Shown here: positions 20,626-28,600 of the stretch, in pieces
How positions within the stretch are numbered: position 1 is the first letter of the stretch
Layout of the letters: each line of letters begins with the position of its first letter
DNA from: Echinostoma caproni
Taxonomy: Eukaryota; Platyhelminthes; Trematoda; Plagiorchiida; Echinostomatidae
NCBI GenBank assembly: GCA_900618425.1
Contig: UZAN01041025.1
Coordinates: 18,242-47,449, forward strand
Reading direction: 5' to 3'
DNA length: 29,208 nt
Position numbers and translations under genes: made by a program
The notes under the pieces: generated by a model
Database searches by the model: none
Seen by the model: only the letters and a program-made list of their open reading frames with translations
Told to the model about the DNA's origin: nothing

Positions 20626-21821
20626 CCCACAAACCGTTTGCGTGTACCCGTTGTACCAAATCGTTCTCCACCAAATCTAATCGGGAACGTCACATGGAAC
20701 GTGTACATCAAGTAAGCTTGAAGCGTCAACGTCAACGGGTCCAGTGTGCACAGGGTCCCGATGGACAACGAATCGATTCAATTGGGGACACACGATCGTT
20801 TAACAGTGCATGTGCTTCAGAAACAGCATCGAATCTGCCTGAAGGAAGCGAGGAGCTGCGTGAGGATGAAATCATTTCAATGAGCTCGAACGAGAAACAG
20901 GCAGAAGACATTAGTAATACCCTATTGACACGTGCCGGAGATCCAGTCGTGGAACCGAATCCCGAACGTCTCTATAGTGCTGCCCTTCTGGCAGCCACTG
21001 CAGCGGCAGCAGCAGCGGCGGCAGTGAATCCGGGCTCCAATGCAGCTCCTCCGTCACATCCTTACTTATCGGTTCCGCGTGAGTATATGTTACGACATAC
21101 ACAGTGGTCTAGGGGAATGCGCAGGAATCGACGATCTCAACGTACTCAAGTGGCTGATTTGGACTGGATCAAACCGGAAGGAGATATTGTTGGATCAAAA
21201 TCCACTGAAGATAGTTCGGAGAAAGCCATAGACCTGAGCCTCCAATCTACGACGTCAAACAACGTGACCATTTTGAGATGTTCGATCTGTTTGGCCACAG
21301 TGACCACCAAATCGTTTCGACGGCATTTAACTCACCACCAAATGGAAAATGTAATATTTCGATGCCATTTATGTCAGATGTCCTTTAACGATCGAGTGGT
21401 TACGCTGAAACACTGGTCAGTTCGGCATTCAGAAGAATGGACCAAATTCCTCGGCAAACTCGGCTCCAGTGGCTGCCCGATCGATTCCCTGACTTCATTA
21501 ATCGAGAATGTTCCCTATCCGAAGGATGAAATGGAGACAACTATAAATGGTGACAATGCCAAAAGCGGTGTAACAGACATACGTCACGTCAGTTGTTGCA
21601 TTTGTTTGCATCGATTCGGTAGCCAACAAGATTTACAACGTCACATGCGTTCTCACACAGGAGAAAGACCATTTGTGTGTCCAGATTGTGGCAAAGAATT
21701 TTCCCTGAAACACAGCATGCATAGACACTATCGAGTGCATTTGAAACAGGGCACGATCGGCTCGACCGTGTCACCAAATTATCCATCAAATGTGATTTCC
21801 GAATTTCATACTCTCAGGTAG
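20626..21821 (+). CDS. RREB1: RREB1-like gene, last exon with C2H2 fingers 5-9
   Basis: The acceptor TCGTATTTAG ends at 20625, and entry in phase 1 matches the previous donor, giving linker ILTHTPHKPFAC. Finger 5 (20643-20708) is CTRC then FSTKSNRERHMERVH, nearly identical to RREB1 FSTKSNCERH. A poly-Ala run follows at 20979-21023, then AIDLSLQ (21225-21245, CtBP-like, where RREB1 has LDLT). Finger 6 (21279-21338) has only 11 residues between the pairs. Finger 7 (21363-21428) has a four-residue His spacing. Fingers 8 (21594-21656, QDLQRHMRSHTGERPF) and 9 (21678-21740, KHSMHRHYRVH) form the conserved C-terminal pair. The stop is TAG at 21819-21821. CAG|GTAGAG overlaps the stop and could be a weak donor to a further exon, but I prefer termination here. 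Confidence 0.9.
20979..21023 (+). repeat. Poly-alanine coding tract (GCN repeat)
   Basis: Codons encode AALLAAT followed by eight alanines in mixed GCA/GCG/GCC codons, between fingers 5 and 6. Mixed codons make slippage less likely than in a pure repeat. Alanine runs are common in transcriptional repressors. Confidence 0.8.
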
Positions 21822-21825
21822 AGTA

Positions 21826-21858
21826 TGTCCTCATACTGATGGTATCATCTTGAGGACA
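21826..21858 (+). other. Stem-loop just after the RREB1-like stop codon
   Basis: TGTCCTCA (21826-21833) and TGAGGACA (21851-21858) are perfect 8-bp inverted repeats with a 17-nt loop that contains a further ATAC/GTAT pair. The structure sits five nucleotides after the stop codon, so it would be in the 3' UTR. Its function is unknown. Confidence 0.4.
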
Positions 21859-22098
21859 CTGGGCCCAAATGACATGATTCTGTCCTTCTAAAAACGAAAT
21901 CAAAGCGCCATGTAATATAAATTTATTACTTCCATTACACAAATCATGTATACACTGCTAGTTGCACAAATTAACAATTGAGTTCAAAAAGCCTACGGAC
22001 ACTGCTCTCAATTCGCACCTATGACCATCTTTTTTACTCATGTAGACAATTATGTACAATTAATTGAAAGTATGAATCTACTTTTTGGTAATCGGGTC

Positions 22099-22447
22099 AA
22101 TAAAAGACAAAAACAACTGAAAAACAATGGTCGAGGTTGTTTCAATGAATCAGACAACCACCGTGTTCAAATCCACAACCCCTTTGTCACGGTTTCTGTT
22201 TTATTTGAATGCTTTTGGGTTGTGGGCCATTATGGATACGATTGTAATCCGTGTTCCACTTTTGTGACACATAATCGTTCGCTGCACCGCCAAATAAACA
22301 TTTCAATTCACTAACTCAAATGTAACACCATGTCCAACAATGCGATGAATCAGGGTTGGGTGGAGGTGATGGGTGTGCATCCCTACCGTTTTTGTCTTTT
22401 GTTTGTTTTGCGTTTTTATCAATGATGGGTCTTGTGACAGAAATAAA
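22099..22447 (+). promoter_or_regulatory. Candidate polyadenylation signals for the RREB1-like gene
   Basis: Canonical AATAAA occurs at 22099-22104, 22293-22298 and 22442-22447, about 280-620 nt after the stop codon. The middle one is followed at about 60 nt by a GT-rich stretch (GGGTTGGGTGGAGGTG). I cannot tell which is used. Confidence 0.4.
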
Positions 22448-23247
22448 AGACATTCCAAATTAACTACCGTCCTTATCTCACTTGATTTGCCTTGAGGACA
22501 GATAGGCTCTTACAATAACAATATCACCGATTAGTCCGTCTTTATGGATTACAATGTGAATGTATTGTCCTTTGTACCCAAAGATCTGCATTATAACAGA
22601 CTACCGAGCAGAATAAAGCCAGCAGAACGACAGCCAGTTGAAGACAGTTTCCACGAGACACGCTGACAAAGGTTTTGGGTAGAAAAAATAACGGGCCAGA
22701 ATAAGCTTCAGTTGATAACCAAGTCAATGTGCAAATGAGTCTGTATCCGCCAGTGCGTACAGGAGACGAATTCAGTTTGGTGATTATGTAATAATGGGGG
22801 ATAGTTGATTTTAATCAGATCGGTGAAACACTGCGATTCGGAAAGCAGCAGAGCAGAGCACTCCATTCGCGTCTGGGCATGGTGACTGACTTATCGATCC
22901 ATCTTGACGTGATTCGCTTCCTTACCCGACCGACAGGGGTCAATTAACTCTGGGTTCGTTCATTCGTATCTATGACGCACACTCGATCAACGATTACGAT
23001 CATAACGTTACCAGGTCGAATCGGGTGTGCGTGCGTGTGTGCTCCCCCCTCACACACGCCCACCTCATCCCACCGAAACTTTCATCCTCGCTTGGTAACT
23101 CACTCAAAAAGTACATTTGTTTGTTTACAGAGAAGTTATTTCATTTGAACTGGACGGGGTTTAGACAGACCGGATTCAACTGGTGACGTTTGACGGCCGA
23201 AACACCAAAATCTTCTTGGGTTCCCAGTGGAATGTGATTGGTTGGAA

Positions 23248-23310
23248 TCACTTGAAGTTACAACGGATTCACTTGAAGTTACAACGGATTCTCTTGAAGT
23301 TGACAAGGTA
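23248..23310. repeat. 21-bp tandem repeat, three copies
   Basis: The unit TCACTTGAAGTTACAACGGA plus T occurs exactly at 23248-23268 and 23269-23289, and in degenerate form at 23290-23310. On the minus strand it encodes the heptad ESVVTSS within a 65-codon open stretch (23333-23136) with no recognisable homology. A length of 21 is a multiple of three, so coding origin is possible but unsupported. Confidence 0.7.
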
Positions 23311-24250
23311 TAGTTATGCCTGACCAGCGGCATGGACCGGGATACCGGCCGTGTGCTTCCGGGAACTTTTGTCCATCCATTTATATACTATACATATCTT
23401 CATGGTTTGATTTCAGACTGCATTCTAACCATACATTGCATAAGTTTATTAAGCGGGACCAAACATAAGCTTAAAGAGTGTAAAAGGGGAGCAATGTAAT
23501 ATTAACCGGGTGAAAGATATTTTGAGCATACAATACATGTACGGTTGGAAATTACTAACAAAAGAACGGTATTGCAAACCTGGAAATACATTGCATGCCC
23601 AAGAGTAATGCAACTCTAATAACGAACTCGTAGGCAATGTACTCCTTGGGATGTGTACATATAGCGGTAAAGAACTCGGCTTGCTGCACAAGCAATGTGG
23701 AGGCTTTCAGGAACCAAATCGTGAATAGACTCAAAAATATTTATTGCTCTACTGGAGACGTGAGTTCGGATCATTTTTATGAGGTATTACACCTTTTACC
23801 ATATAGCTTGCCCTATTAACACTTACCTTGCAGACCATGAACGTGATTATATTACGCCTAGTCAAGAAAACGCTTTATGCACCCAAAGGATGAATTTTCA
23901 GCAATTAGCTTAATAATGAATTTTATTTTTCAGCTTTTAATTTCTCATTTACGTTCTATTTGTTAAAGTATTTAGGTCACCTACTCATACGGAACTACAC
24001 TCAGGAAAACTTTGATAGAGGTTCTCCGAAATCAGTTCTCATCTGGAACAAATTGAAGTATTTTTACTTATTCAGCCGGTCCAAAAGACAGCAGCTGCTC
24101 ACGAAGTTATTCCGAGGACTGGACAACATTCAAATTCACGTGACTTAATCCGTAAGGACATCGGAGCTATTGATTATTTTGTCCAGCTAATTCTACGTAT
24201 ATTCCGGTCATTGTTTACAAACCTAATCCAATTCTTCTCCCTCGCCGTAT

Positions 24251-27109
24251 ATGGATAGTGATCATGACAGTGTTCAGTTACCTCAAATCAGACCGAATGT
24301 CGAGTCACAAATGATCGCCGTTTGTTTATCCCAATCATTTGCAAGTAAAAACAACGGTCGAACTAAGTCCGGTTCAAGTACCAGCACAACTTCTTCACCT
24401 GCCTCAACATCAAAGAAAGTGCCACCAACTATGACACGAAATGTTAGGGGATGGCAAAATCATAATCACAACCCGCTAAAACCGGCACTTGAAGAAGAAA
24501 CGAATAAAAACGCGAAAACATCCGCTTCCGTATGGGATAATGACGCGCCTATTCCAAATCCCTTCGATAGGAAGTCGTATACCGAGGTGGTTTCCAATTT
24601 GAAACGATACCAGGACAAGGGGCGGTACACCGATTTTATCACTCGTGAGCGAATCAGACATCCAATGATCAAACGCGTGGCATTCACCGACTTTTATAAA
24701 CTGGACATGGAATCGTTGAAACAAGAGATGGAAGAAACACTCGACCCGGAATTGCATGACATCGAGGCCAGTCCGTTCGCATATGAAGTAGACGAGGAAT
24801 TGCAACGTAAAGATTTTGAAGAATTCATTGTGCTTCAGTCTATCAGTCCGTCTGAAATGGGACATTCGTATTTTAAAATTATCAAACTATTTCGCTATGT
24901 TAGTATTACAAATGTTCAAGGCACAATGATTGCCCTCTTGTCCTTGAACCGGTTGATTAAACGTAGTCCGGAAGTGGTTCAGGCGGTCGAAGAAAGTGAT
25001 GGAATTGCATTACTCCTGAATATGTTAGAATGTAAAACAATGTGCGTCCAGTTGGCCTCAATGCAATTACTTTCCTCCCTGTTCAAGGTTACGTATCTAC
25101 GACGAATGGCTGTCGCTTACGGGGCTGTGCAAGTGTTGGTCAATTTGTTACTTGAGTCGGATGACAATATCAAAGTGATGACTTCCGATCTGTTAGCCAG
25201 TCTAGCTTTGCTCAAAGAAGCACGTCAGATTATTCCGCAAACCAAAGGTATACAACATTTGGTTGGTCTACTCAACATGACCGCACATCGTACGGAAAAT
25301 CCGATGCGCAGTGAAAACGTTCCGTATTTGAGATCGGCCGATCGATCCAAACGTAGACACAGTTTAGTTAATGAGGAAGAATTACGCGCTCGAGAGGATA
25401 TGCTACGTGGTGAGCGTGTTCTGATATCGGTGGCGACCGCACTATGGCGATTCAGTCGCAGTGCCATTAATCGACACATAATGCAACGTGCCGGTCTGGT
25501 TTTGACTCTTGTACGATTGGTCAAAATAAAAAACGAAAAAGTCCTTGTACCGGTTCTTGGTATTCTACAAGGTTGTGCGACTGATGCTGCATTTCGGCTC
25601 TCAATAAGAACAGAGGGTATTTTGAAATTTCTTAGTGAACATTTACGATGTACGGATCCCAAAGTGAAATTACAATGTGCTCGAACGTTGTACTATTGCG
25701 CGAACGATGATGTAACCAAGGTGATGATTTCCACTTTGGGGGGTTTGAATGCTTTGAGCACAAATCTGAAGATTCAGATCAACGAGGCGACCAAACTTTT
25801 ACGGTTAGGTTGGATTGAAGCAAACAATGCAGGTGGCATTGAATACAATCTAGCGGAACGTCGATTGACGAGAGAGGAAAATAATGGTTCATCCGTATCC
25901 ATGAAACCACAGACCAATTCACCTCAGCCGGAAGTTCGTGTCTCGCGTCTTCGAATGTCTGGCCAATCGGTCAGCCATACCAGAACGGGTTCGGCTGCAT
26001 CCCGATCAAATAGTGACAAAGACGATGATTCGATCACGTTTCAGTTGTTGCACACCATCCTGGCCGTCATTGGGAAATGCTGTAGCCTTGAATCGAATCT
26101 AATTACTTTACATCAACTCGGGGTGTCGGAATGTTTGATCAAACTTTTACATCTTGTTCCTCCATATCTGATGAGCTTTCGACAGCCTAGTTGTGCCGTT
26201 TCCACGAAGTTGCAAAAAGTCACCCTACTGGAACGTGTTTGTGCACTAAACATTCACTGTCTCTCGCTGATTGCTCGATTGCCTGTTGTCCAAACACAAC
26301 TGGCCACCAGTTCTTCCAGTCTGAAAAATCTGATCAACTTGCTGAGTCACGTCTCACCGGATATTCTGGTACCCACAATTAACGCGCTCGCTTCACTCGG
26401 CGCGGATCAGAATCTAATGCAAATTTTAACCAAACAAAAAGGATTTCGTTACCTTTTCTCGCTCAGTTTTCACCCGGATCCCCGTGTTCGTACGTCAGCT
26501 TTATGGGCAGTACGTGCATTTCTAAACACGGCTCAGAGTCGCTCAAAACTGCTTCGCCCGGTCAGTAGTTCGTTAGGATATTTGGTTCAAACTTTGAGCA
26601 CAGAATACACTGAGTTGAGTGCTTTCAGCCCCAAACCGGATTTGGAAAAAGAACAGCTATTGTCCGCTCTGTGTTCTGTCCTGGCAGAAATTGCTTCCGA
26701 AGACCAGGGTAGAGCTATCCTGATTGAACTCGGTGTGGTTCCCTGTTTGGCCAATTTGACCACAATCGCTCAAGAGGATTGTCTACGAATCGGGGTCACC
26801 AAGGCGATCACACAATTCGGCAATTCCGATGTGATGGTTCGGGCTTTTCGGAATCGGGCCGTACTGAACGCCCTGATCGAATTTGTTCGACTCGGGAGTC
26901 TGGAATTGAAAATCAGCGCAGCACGTGCCCTGGACGTGCTCAGTGCAGACAGTGTGATTTGCTCCTCCGTTCGGGCTTTGGATGTGACGTCAACGTTATT
27001 ACAAATCATGTGCGATGCGCCACCTGAATTGCAAGCCGCGGCGGCTCATGTGATCGGACGTATTGCCAGGCTTAGTTTATCAACCAGTCCAAGATCAGTG
27101 CGGCATTGA
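24251..27109 (+). CDS. ODAD2: Outer dynein arm docking factor ODAD2 (ARMC4), armadillo-repeat protein
   Basis: The uninterrupted 952-codon frame ends at TGA 27107-27109. Residues 1 to about 175 are low-complexity then charged. From residue 179 comes EELQRKDFEEF and SEMGHSYFKIIKLFRYV, followed by armadillo-type helices to the end (EELLQAAA-like C-terminal text is PELQAAAAHVIGRIARLSL). These match ARMC4/ODAD2 landmarks I know: EEIQRKDLEE, SEYWQIQKLVKYL, VLVPVLGILQGCA against MLIPVVGTLQECA, and a C-terminus ending near IRRLALAT. The protein targets outer dynein arms to axonemal microtubules; loss causes ciliary immotility in vertebrates. Vertebrate ODAD2 is about 1,040 aa, so the N-terminus may be incomplete: stops at 24188 and 24224 lie upstream in frame, but a splice-acceptor-like tract overlaps the ATG. 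A Ser-rich insert at residues 542-586 interrupts the repeats. Confidence 0.88.
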   Translation: MDSDHDSVQLPQIRPNVESQMIAVCLSQSFASKNNGRTKSGSSTSTTSSPASTSKKVPPTMTRNVRGWQNHNHNPLKPALEEETNKNAKTSASVWDNDAPIPNPFDRKSYTEVVSNLKRYQDKGRYTDFITRERIRHPMIKRVAFTDFYKLDMESLKQEMEETLDPELHDIEASPFAYEVDEELQRKDFEEFIVLQSISPSEMGHSYFKIIKLFRYVSITNVQGTMIALLSLNRLIKRSPEVVQAVEESDGIALLLNMLECKTMCVQLASMQLLSSLFKVTYLRRMAVAYGAVQVLVNLLLESDDNIKVMTSDLLASLALLKEARQIIPQTKGIQHLVGLLNMTAHRTENPMRSENVPYLRSADRSKRRHSLVNEEELRAREDMLRGERVLISVATALWRFSRSAINRHIMQRAGLVLTLVRLVKIKNEKVLVPVLGILQGCATDAAFRLSIRTEGILKFLSEHLRCTDPKVKLQCARTLYYCANDDVTKVMISTLGGLNALSTNLKIQINEATKLLRLGWIEANNAGGIEYNLAERRLTREENNGSSVSMKPQTNSPQPEVRVSRLRMSGQSVSHTRTGSAASRSNSDKDDDSITFQLLHTILAVIGKCCSLESNLITLHQLGVSECLIKLLHLVPPYLMSFRQPSCAVSTKLQKVTLLERVCALNIHCLSLIARLPVVQTQLATSSSSLKNLINLLSHVSPDILVPTINALASLGADQNLMQILTKQKGFRYLFSLSFHPDPRVRTSALWAVRAFLNTAQSRSKLLRPVSSSLGYLVQTLSTEYTELSAFSPKPDLEKEQLLSALCSVLAEIASEDQGRAILIELGVVPCLANLTTIAQEDCLRIGVTKAITQFGNSDVMVRAFRNRAVLNALIEFVRLGSLELKISAARALDVLSADSVICSSVRALDVTSTLLQIMCDAPPELQAAAAHVIGRIARLSLSTSPRSVRH

Positions 27110-27509
27110 TTTTTTTCTATGTATCCTATTAATGATTTGTCTAGAGCACGCATGCGACACGTGTATATTTACTGCATTTAGAAGCAGAAATATGTGATTT
27201 AATTTGATACAACATTGGAAACTAGGGCCTATTGTTCAACTGAAGTCCAGTGTACATGAAAATTCAACACTGATAAGTTCGTACAAAATTTTATTGTGTT
27301 AAATTATATTATGAAGTGACTTTATTGATGTTAAGAAAATAGTGTTAAATGGAGACCGAAGAAAGGAAATAATTGATCTGTTTAGGTGAACAAAATTTCC
27401 GTGTTAGCAAAATAAGGAAAGGCAATTTGCAGTGATCCCGAAATTCCCATCCAGGGAGCCTAATGCAACGTATCTGACCGAGTCTCCTGGTTAGTGTGTT
27501 CATATTTTC
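27110..27509. other. 3' flank of the ODAD2-like gene
   Basis: AT-rich, with no recognised gene. It presumably carries the 3' UTR. I saw no canonical AATAAA in the first 350 nt, so a variant signal would be used. Confidence 0.5.
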
Positions 27510-28070
27510 ATGTCAGGTTTCAGTTTGGCCGCCCTTTACCACAAAGCGGGCCGTTACAATCTATTTTGACATGCATAACACGTGTCTGAACCAACGTAGT
27601 CTGAGGAAGCTGACCACTTGCCCCTGTGTCCGACTGCGATCACCTGAACTCAGTTTTGCTTGTCCGCTTGTGCCACCAGACTCATTCAATGCGGCGTAGA
27701 CAGCGGTTTTGGAACATAGACAGCCTACGTTTATCCTCTTCCTAATGGCCGTCTTTGCACTGTAGAGAGCAAAGCTGACCAAACAGCTAAAGCATACATT
27801 CGACCTTTGCAGAAAATCGGATATCGGGATAGCGTCAAAGATCTTAATTTGGTAAATACCAAGCCTTGTGCATGCGTGAAGAAACTACATCCGTGATGTG
27901 TCGACCAGGTGAGATATGGCTGCCCAAGTAGAAAAATTGATTTACTTGCTCCGTTGAGTAAAACAGTATGAATTGCAATACACCGTGAACAAAGCGAAAA
28001 AAATAAAAAGGTTGAACTGCAAAACACAGGACAATTGCGTCAATTTTGTCGAGCATGACCTTTGGTGACA
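27510..28070 (-). mobile_element. Degenerate RTE-like non-LTR retrotransposon (reverse transcriptase C-terminal part)
   Basis: The minus strand shows, in correct order but in shifting frames, the C-terminal RT blocks of RTE-type LINEs. EQVNQFFYLGSHISPG with ITDVVSSRMHKA comes first (YLGS at 27930-27919). KGRMYALAVWSALL (27808-27767) and LRLRWFRHVLCM (27605-27570) follow. After an in-frame TAG (27560-27558), GGQTET is followed by TGA at 27515-27513. These correspond to the YLGS.IS, KGR.Y...V.S.LL and LRWLGHV.RM signatures of the family. Frameshifts near 27850 and 27780 and the stops show it is inactive. The catalytic YADD part is absent, so this is a fragment. Edges are approximate. Confidence 0.7.
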
Positions 28071-28520
28071 GTCAATCCACGGAGCCTCGATACTTCACCT
28101 ACTCACCACGTGTATAACGCTCACTTTAGTTGACGGGACTGTTGCAGTGTGTCCAAAAGCAGACGCAAAAATCACCGAATCAATCAAATGATCAGAAGCA
28201 CTGCACACAATTTTGTAAAGGAGAGACAGAGGCCGCTCGCAGACATACAAAGTTTAGTCAGGTGATCGTGCAAATAGCAGAACACTTATCTGGTTTCATT
28301 TCTGCAGAAATGTGCGGGGTATATTGGTGCCTACCCGGGTTAGGGTACAGTGACCATTCCAGTTATCATTATATATATACCAGTAAATAGAATCCTGTTT
28401 CACTGGAACAAATCAAGATTTGAGAACACAGGAGATGCATAAGATAAGGAGTAGTAGTTGAAAATTGGACTCGGTTTATGACGACTTTTGTGACATTTAA
28501 TGTGAAGGGAAAGTGAACTG
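28071..28520. other. Intergenic, nothing recognised
   Basis: No gene or defined repeat is seen. The minus-strand text just above 28070 (RLRGLTV) may be the continuation of the RTE relic, where a GL.VN-type block is expected. Confidence 0.35.
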
Positions 28521-28525
28521 AAAAG

Positions 28526-28600
28526 CCAGGAAACACTGTGCAACTGTTTCAACTTATTAGATCTCATCATCCATGGGAATTGGTCAATGTACTCCGAGAT
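28526..28600. repeat. Diverged copy of the foldback/SINE-like repeat
   Basis: AAAGCCAGGAA, then CAACTGTTT and GATCTCATCA appear in the same order and spacing as in the left arm at 16413-16460 (AAAGCCAGGAA, CAGCTGTTT, GATCTCATCA). Further on, GCAAGCATAT matches the AAGCATACT segment. Two copies at different loci mark a dispersed repeat family. Confidence 0.5.

Larger units (their letters stand above)
8636..21821 (+). other. RREB1: RREB1 / hindsight-like C2H2 zinc-finger gene (overall span)
   Basis: This spans the supported exons of one gene. The predicted nuclear protein is about 1,330-1,365 aa with nine C2H2 fingers in three groups. Fingers 1-3 are at the N-terminal side, 4-5 follow a CtBP motif, and 6-9 are near the C-terminus. 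Signature pieces match vertebrate RREB1 as I know it: QLTNHLQEH and SSLERHLLTH in fingers 1-2, FTTNGNLSRH in finger 3, FPWNSSLKRHILTHT then FSTKSNRERH in fingers 4-5, and QDLQRHMRSHTGERPF then KHSMHRH in fingers 8-9. The DLSIPK motif before finger 4 also matches. RREB1 and Drosophila Hindsight are DNA-binding regulators downstream of Ras/EGFR and JNK signalling in epithelia. The N-terminal boundary, the 17099 exon and transcript isoforms are unresolved. Confidence 0.85.
21822..24250. other. 3' UTR of the RREB1-like gene and intergenic region
   Basis: This stretch lies between the RREB1-like stop and the first ATG of the ODAD2-like ORF. It has three AATAAA polyadenylation hexamers (22099, 22293, 22442), a short stem-loop straight after the stop (21826-21858) and a 21-bp tandem repeat (23248-23310). 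There is an acceptor-like TTTGTTTACAG (ending 23130) and another TTTTATTTTTCAG (ending 23933), plus a donor-like GGAGAC|GTGAGT (23760). These splice-like sites may mark 5' exons of the ODAD2-like gene, but I cannot link them in frame. No other gene is recognised. Confidence 0.5.

Noticed and set aside
22021..22314. 97-codon open frame downstream of the RREB1-like stop
   Set aside because: It lies in the presumed 3' UTR, overlaps AATAAA signals and has no recognisable domain.
23006..23097. RFX X-box-like half sites (GTTACC at about 23007, GGTAAC at about 23093) upstream of a ciliary gene
   Set aside because: Only half sites, no second half at the correct spacing; far from the likely start.
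23711..23759. Possible small exon upstream of ODAD2 (CTTTCAG ... GGAGAC|GTGAGT)
   Set aside because: Splice sites are attractive, but I could not join it in frame to 24251 or to the open stretch at 23936-24148, and the translation is not recognisable.
23936..24148. Open stretch in the same frame as the ODAD2-like ORF, after a good acceptor at 23933
   Set aside because: It ends at a stop before the ODAD2 ORF and shows no similarity to the ODAD2 N-terminus that I can see.
24466..27009. Several minus-strand ORFs (up to 145 codons) opposite the ODAD2-like gene
   Set aside because: They are antisense shadows of a strongly supported coding frame.
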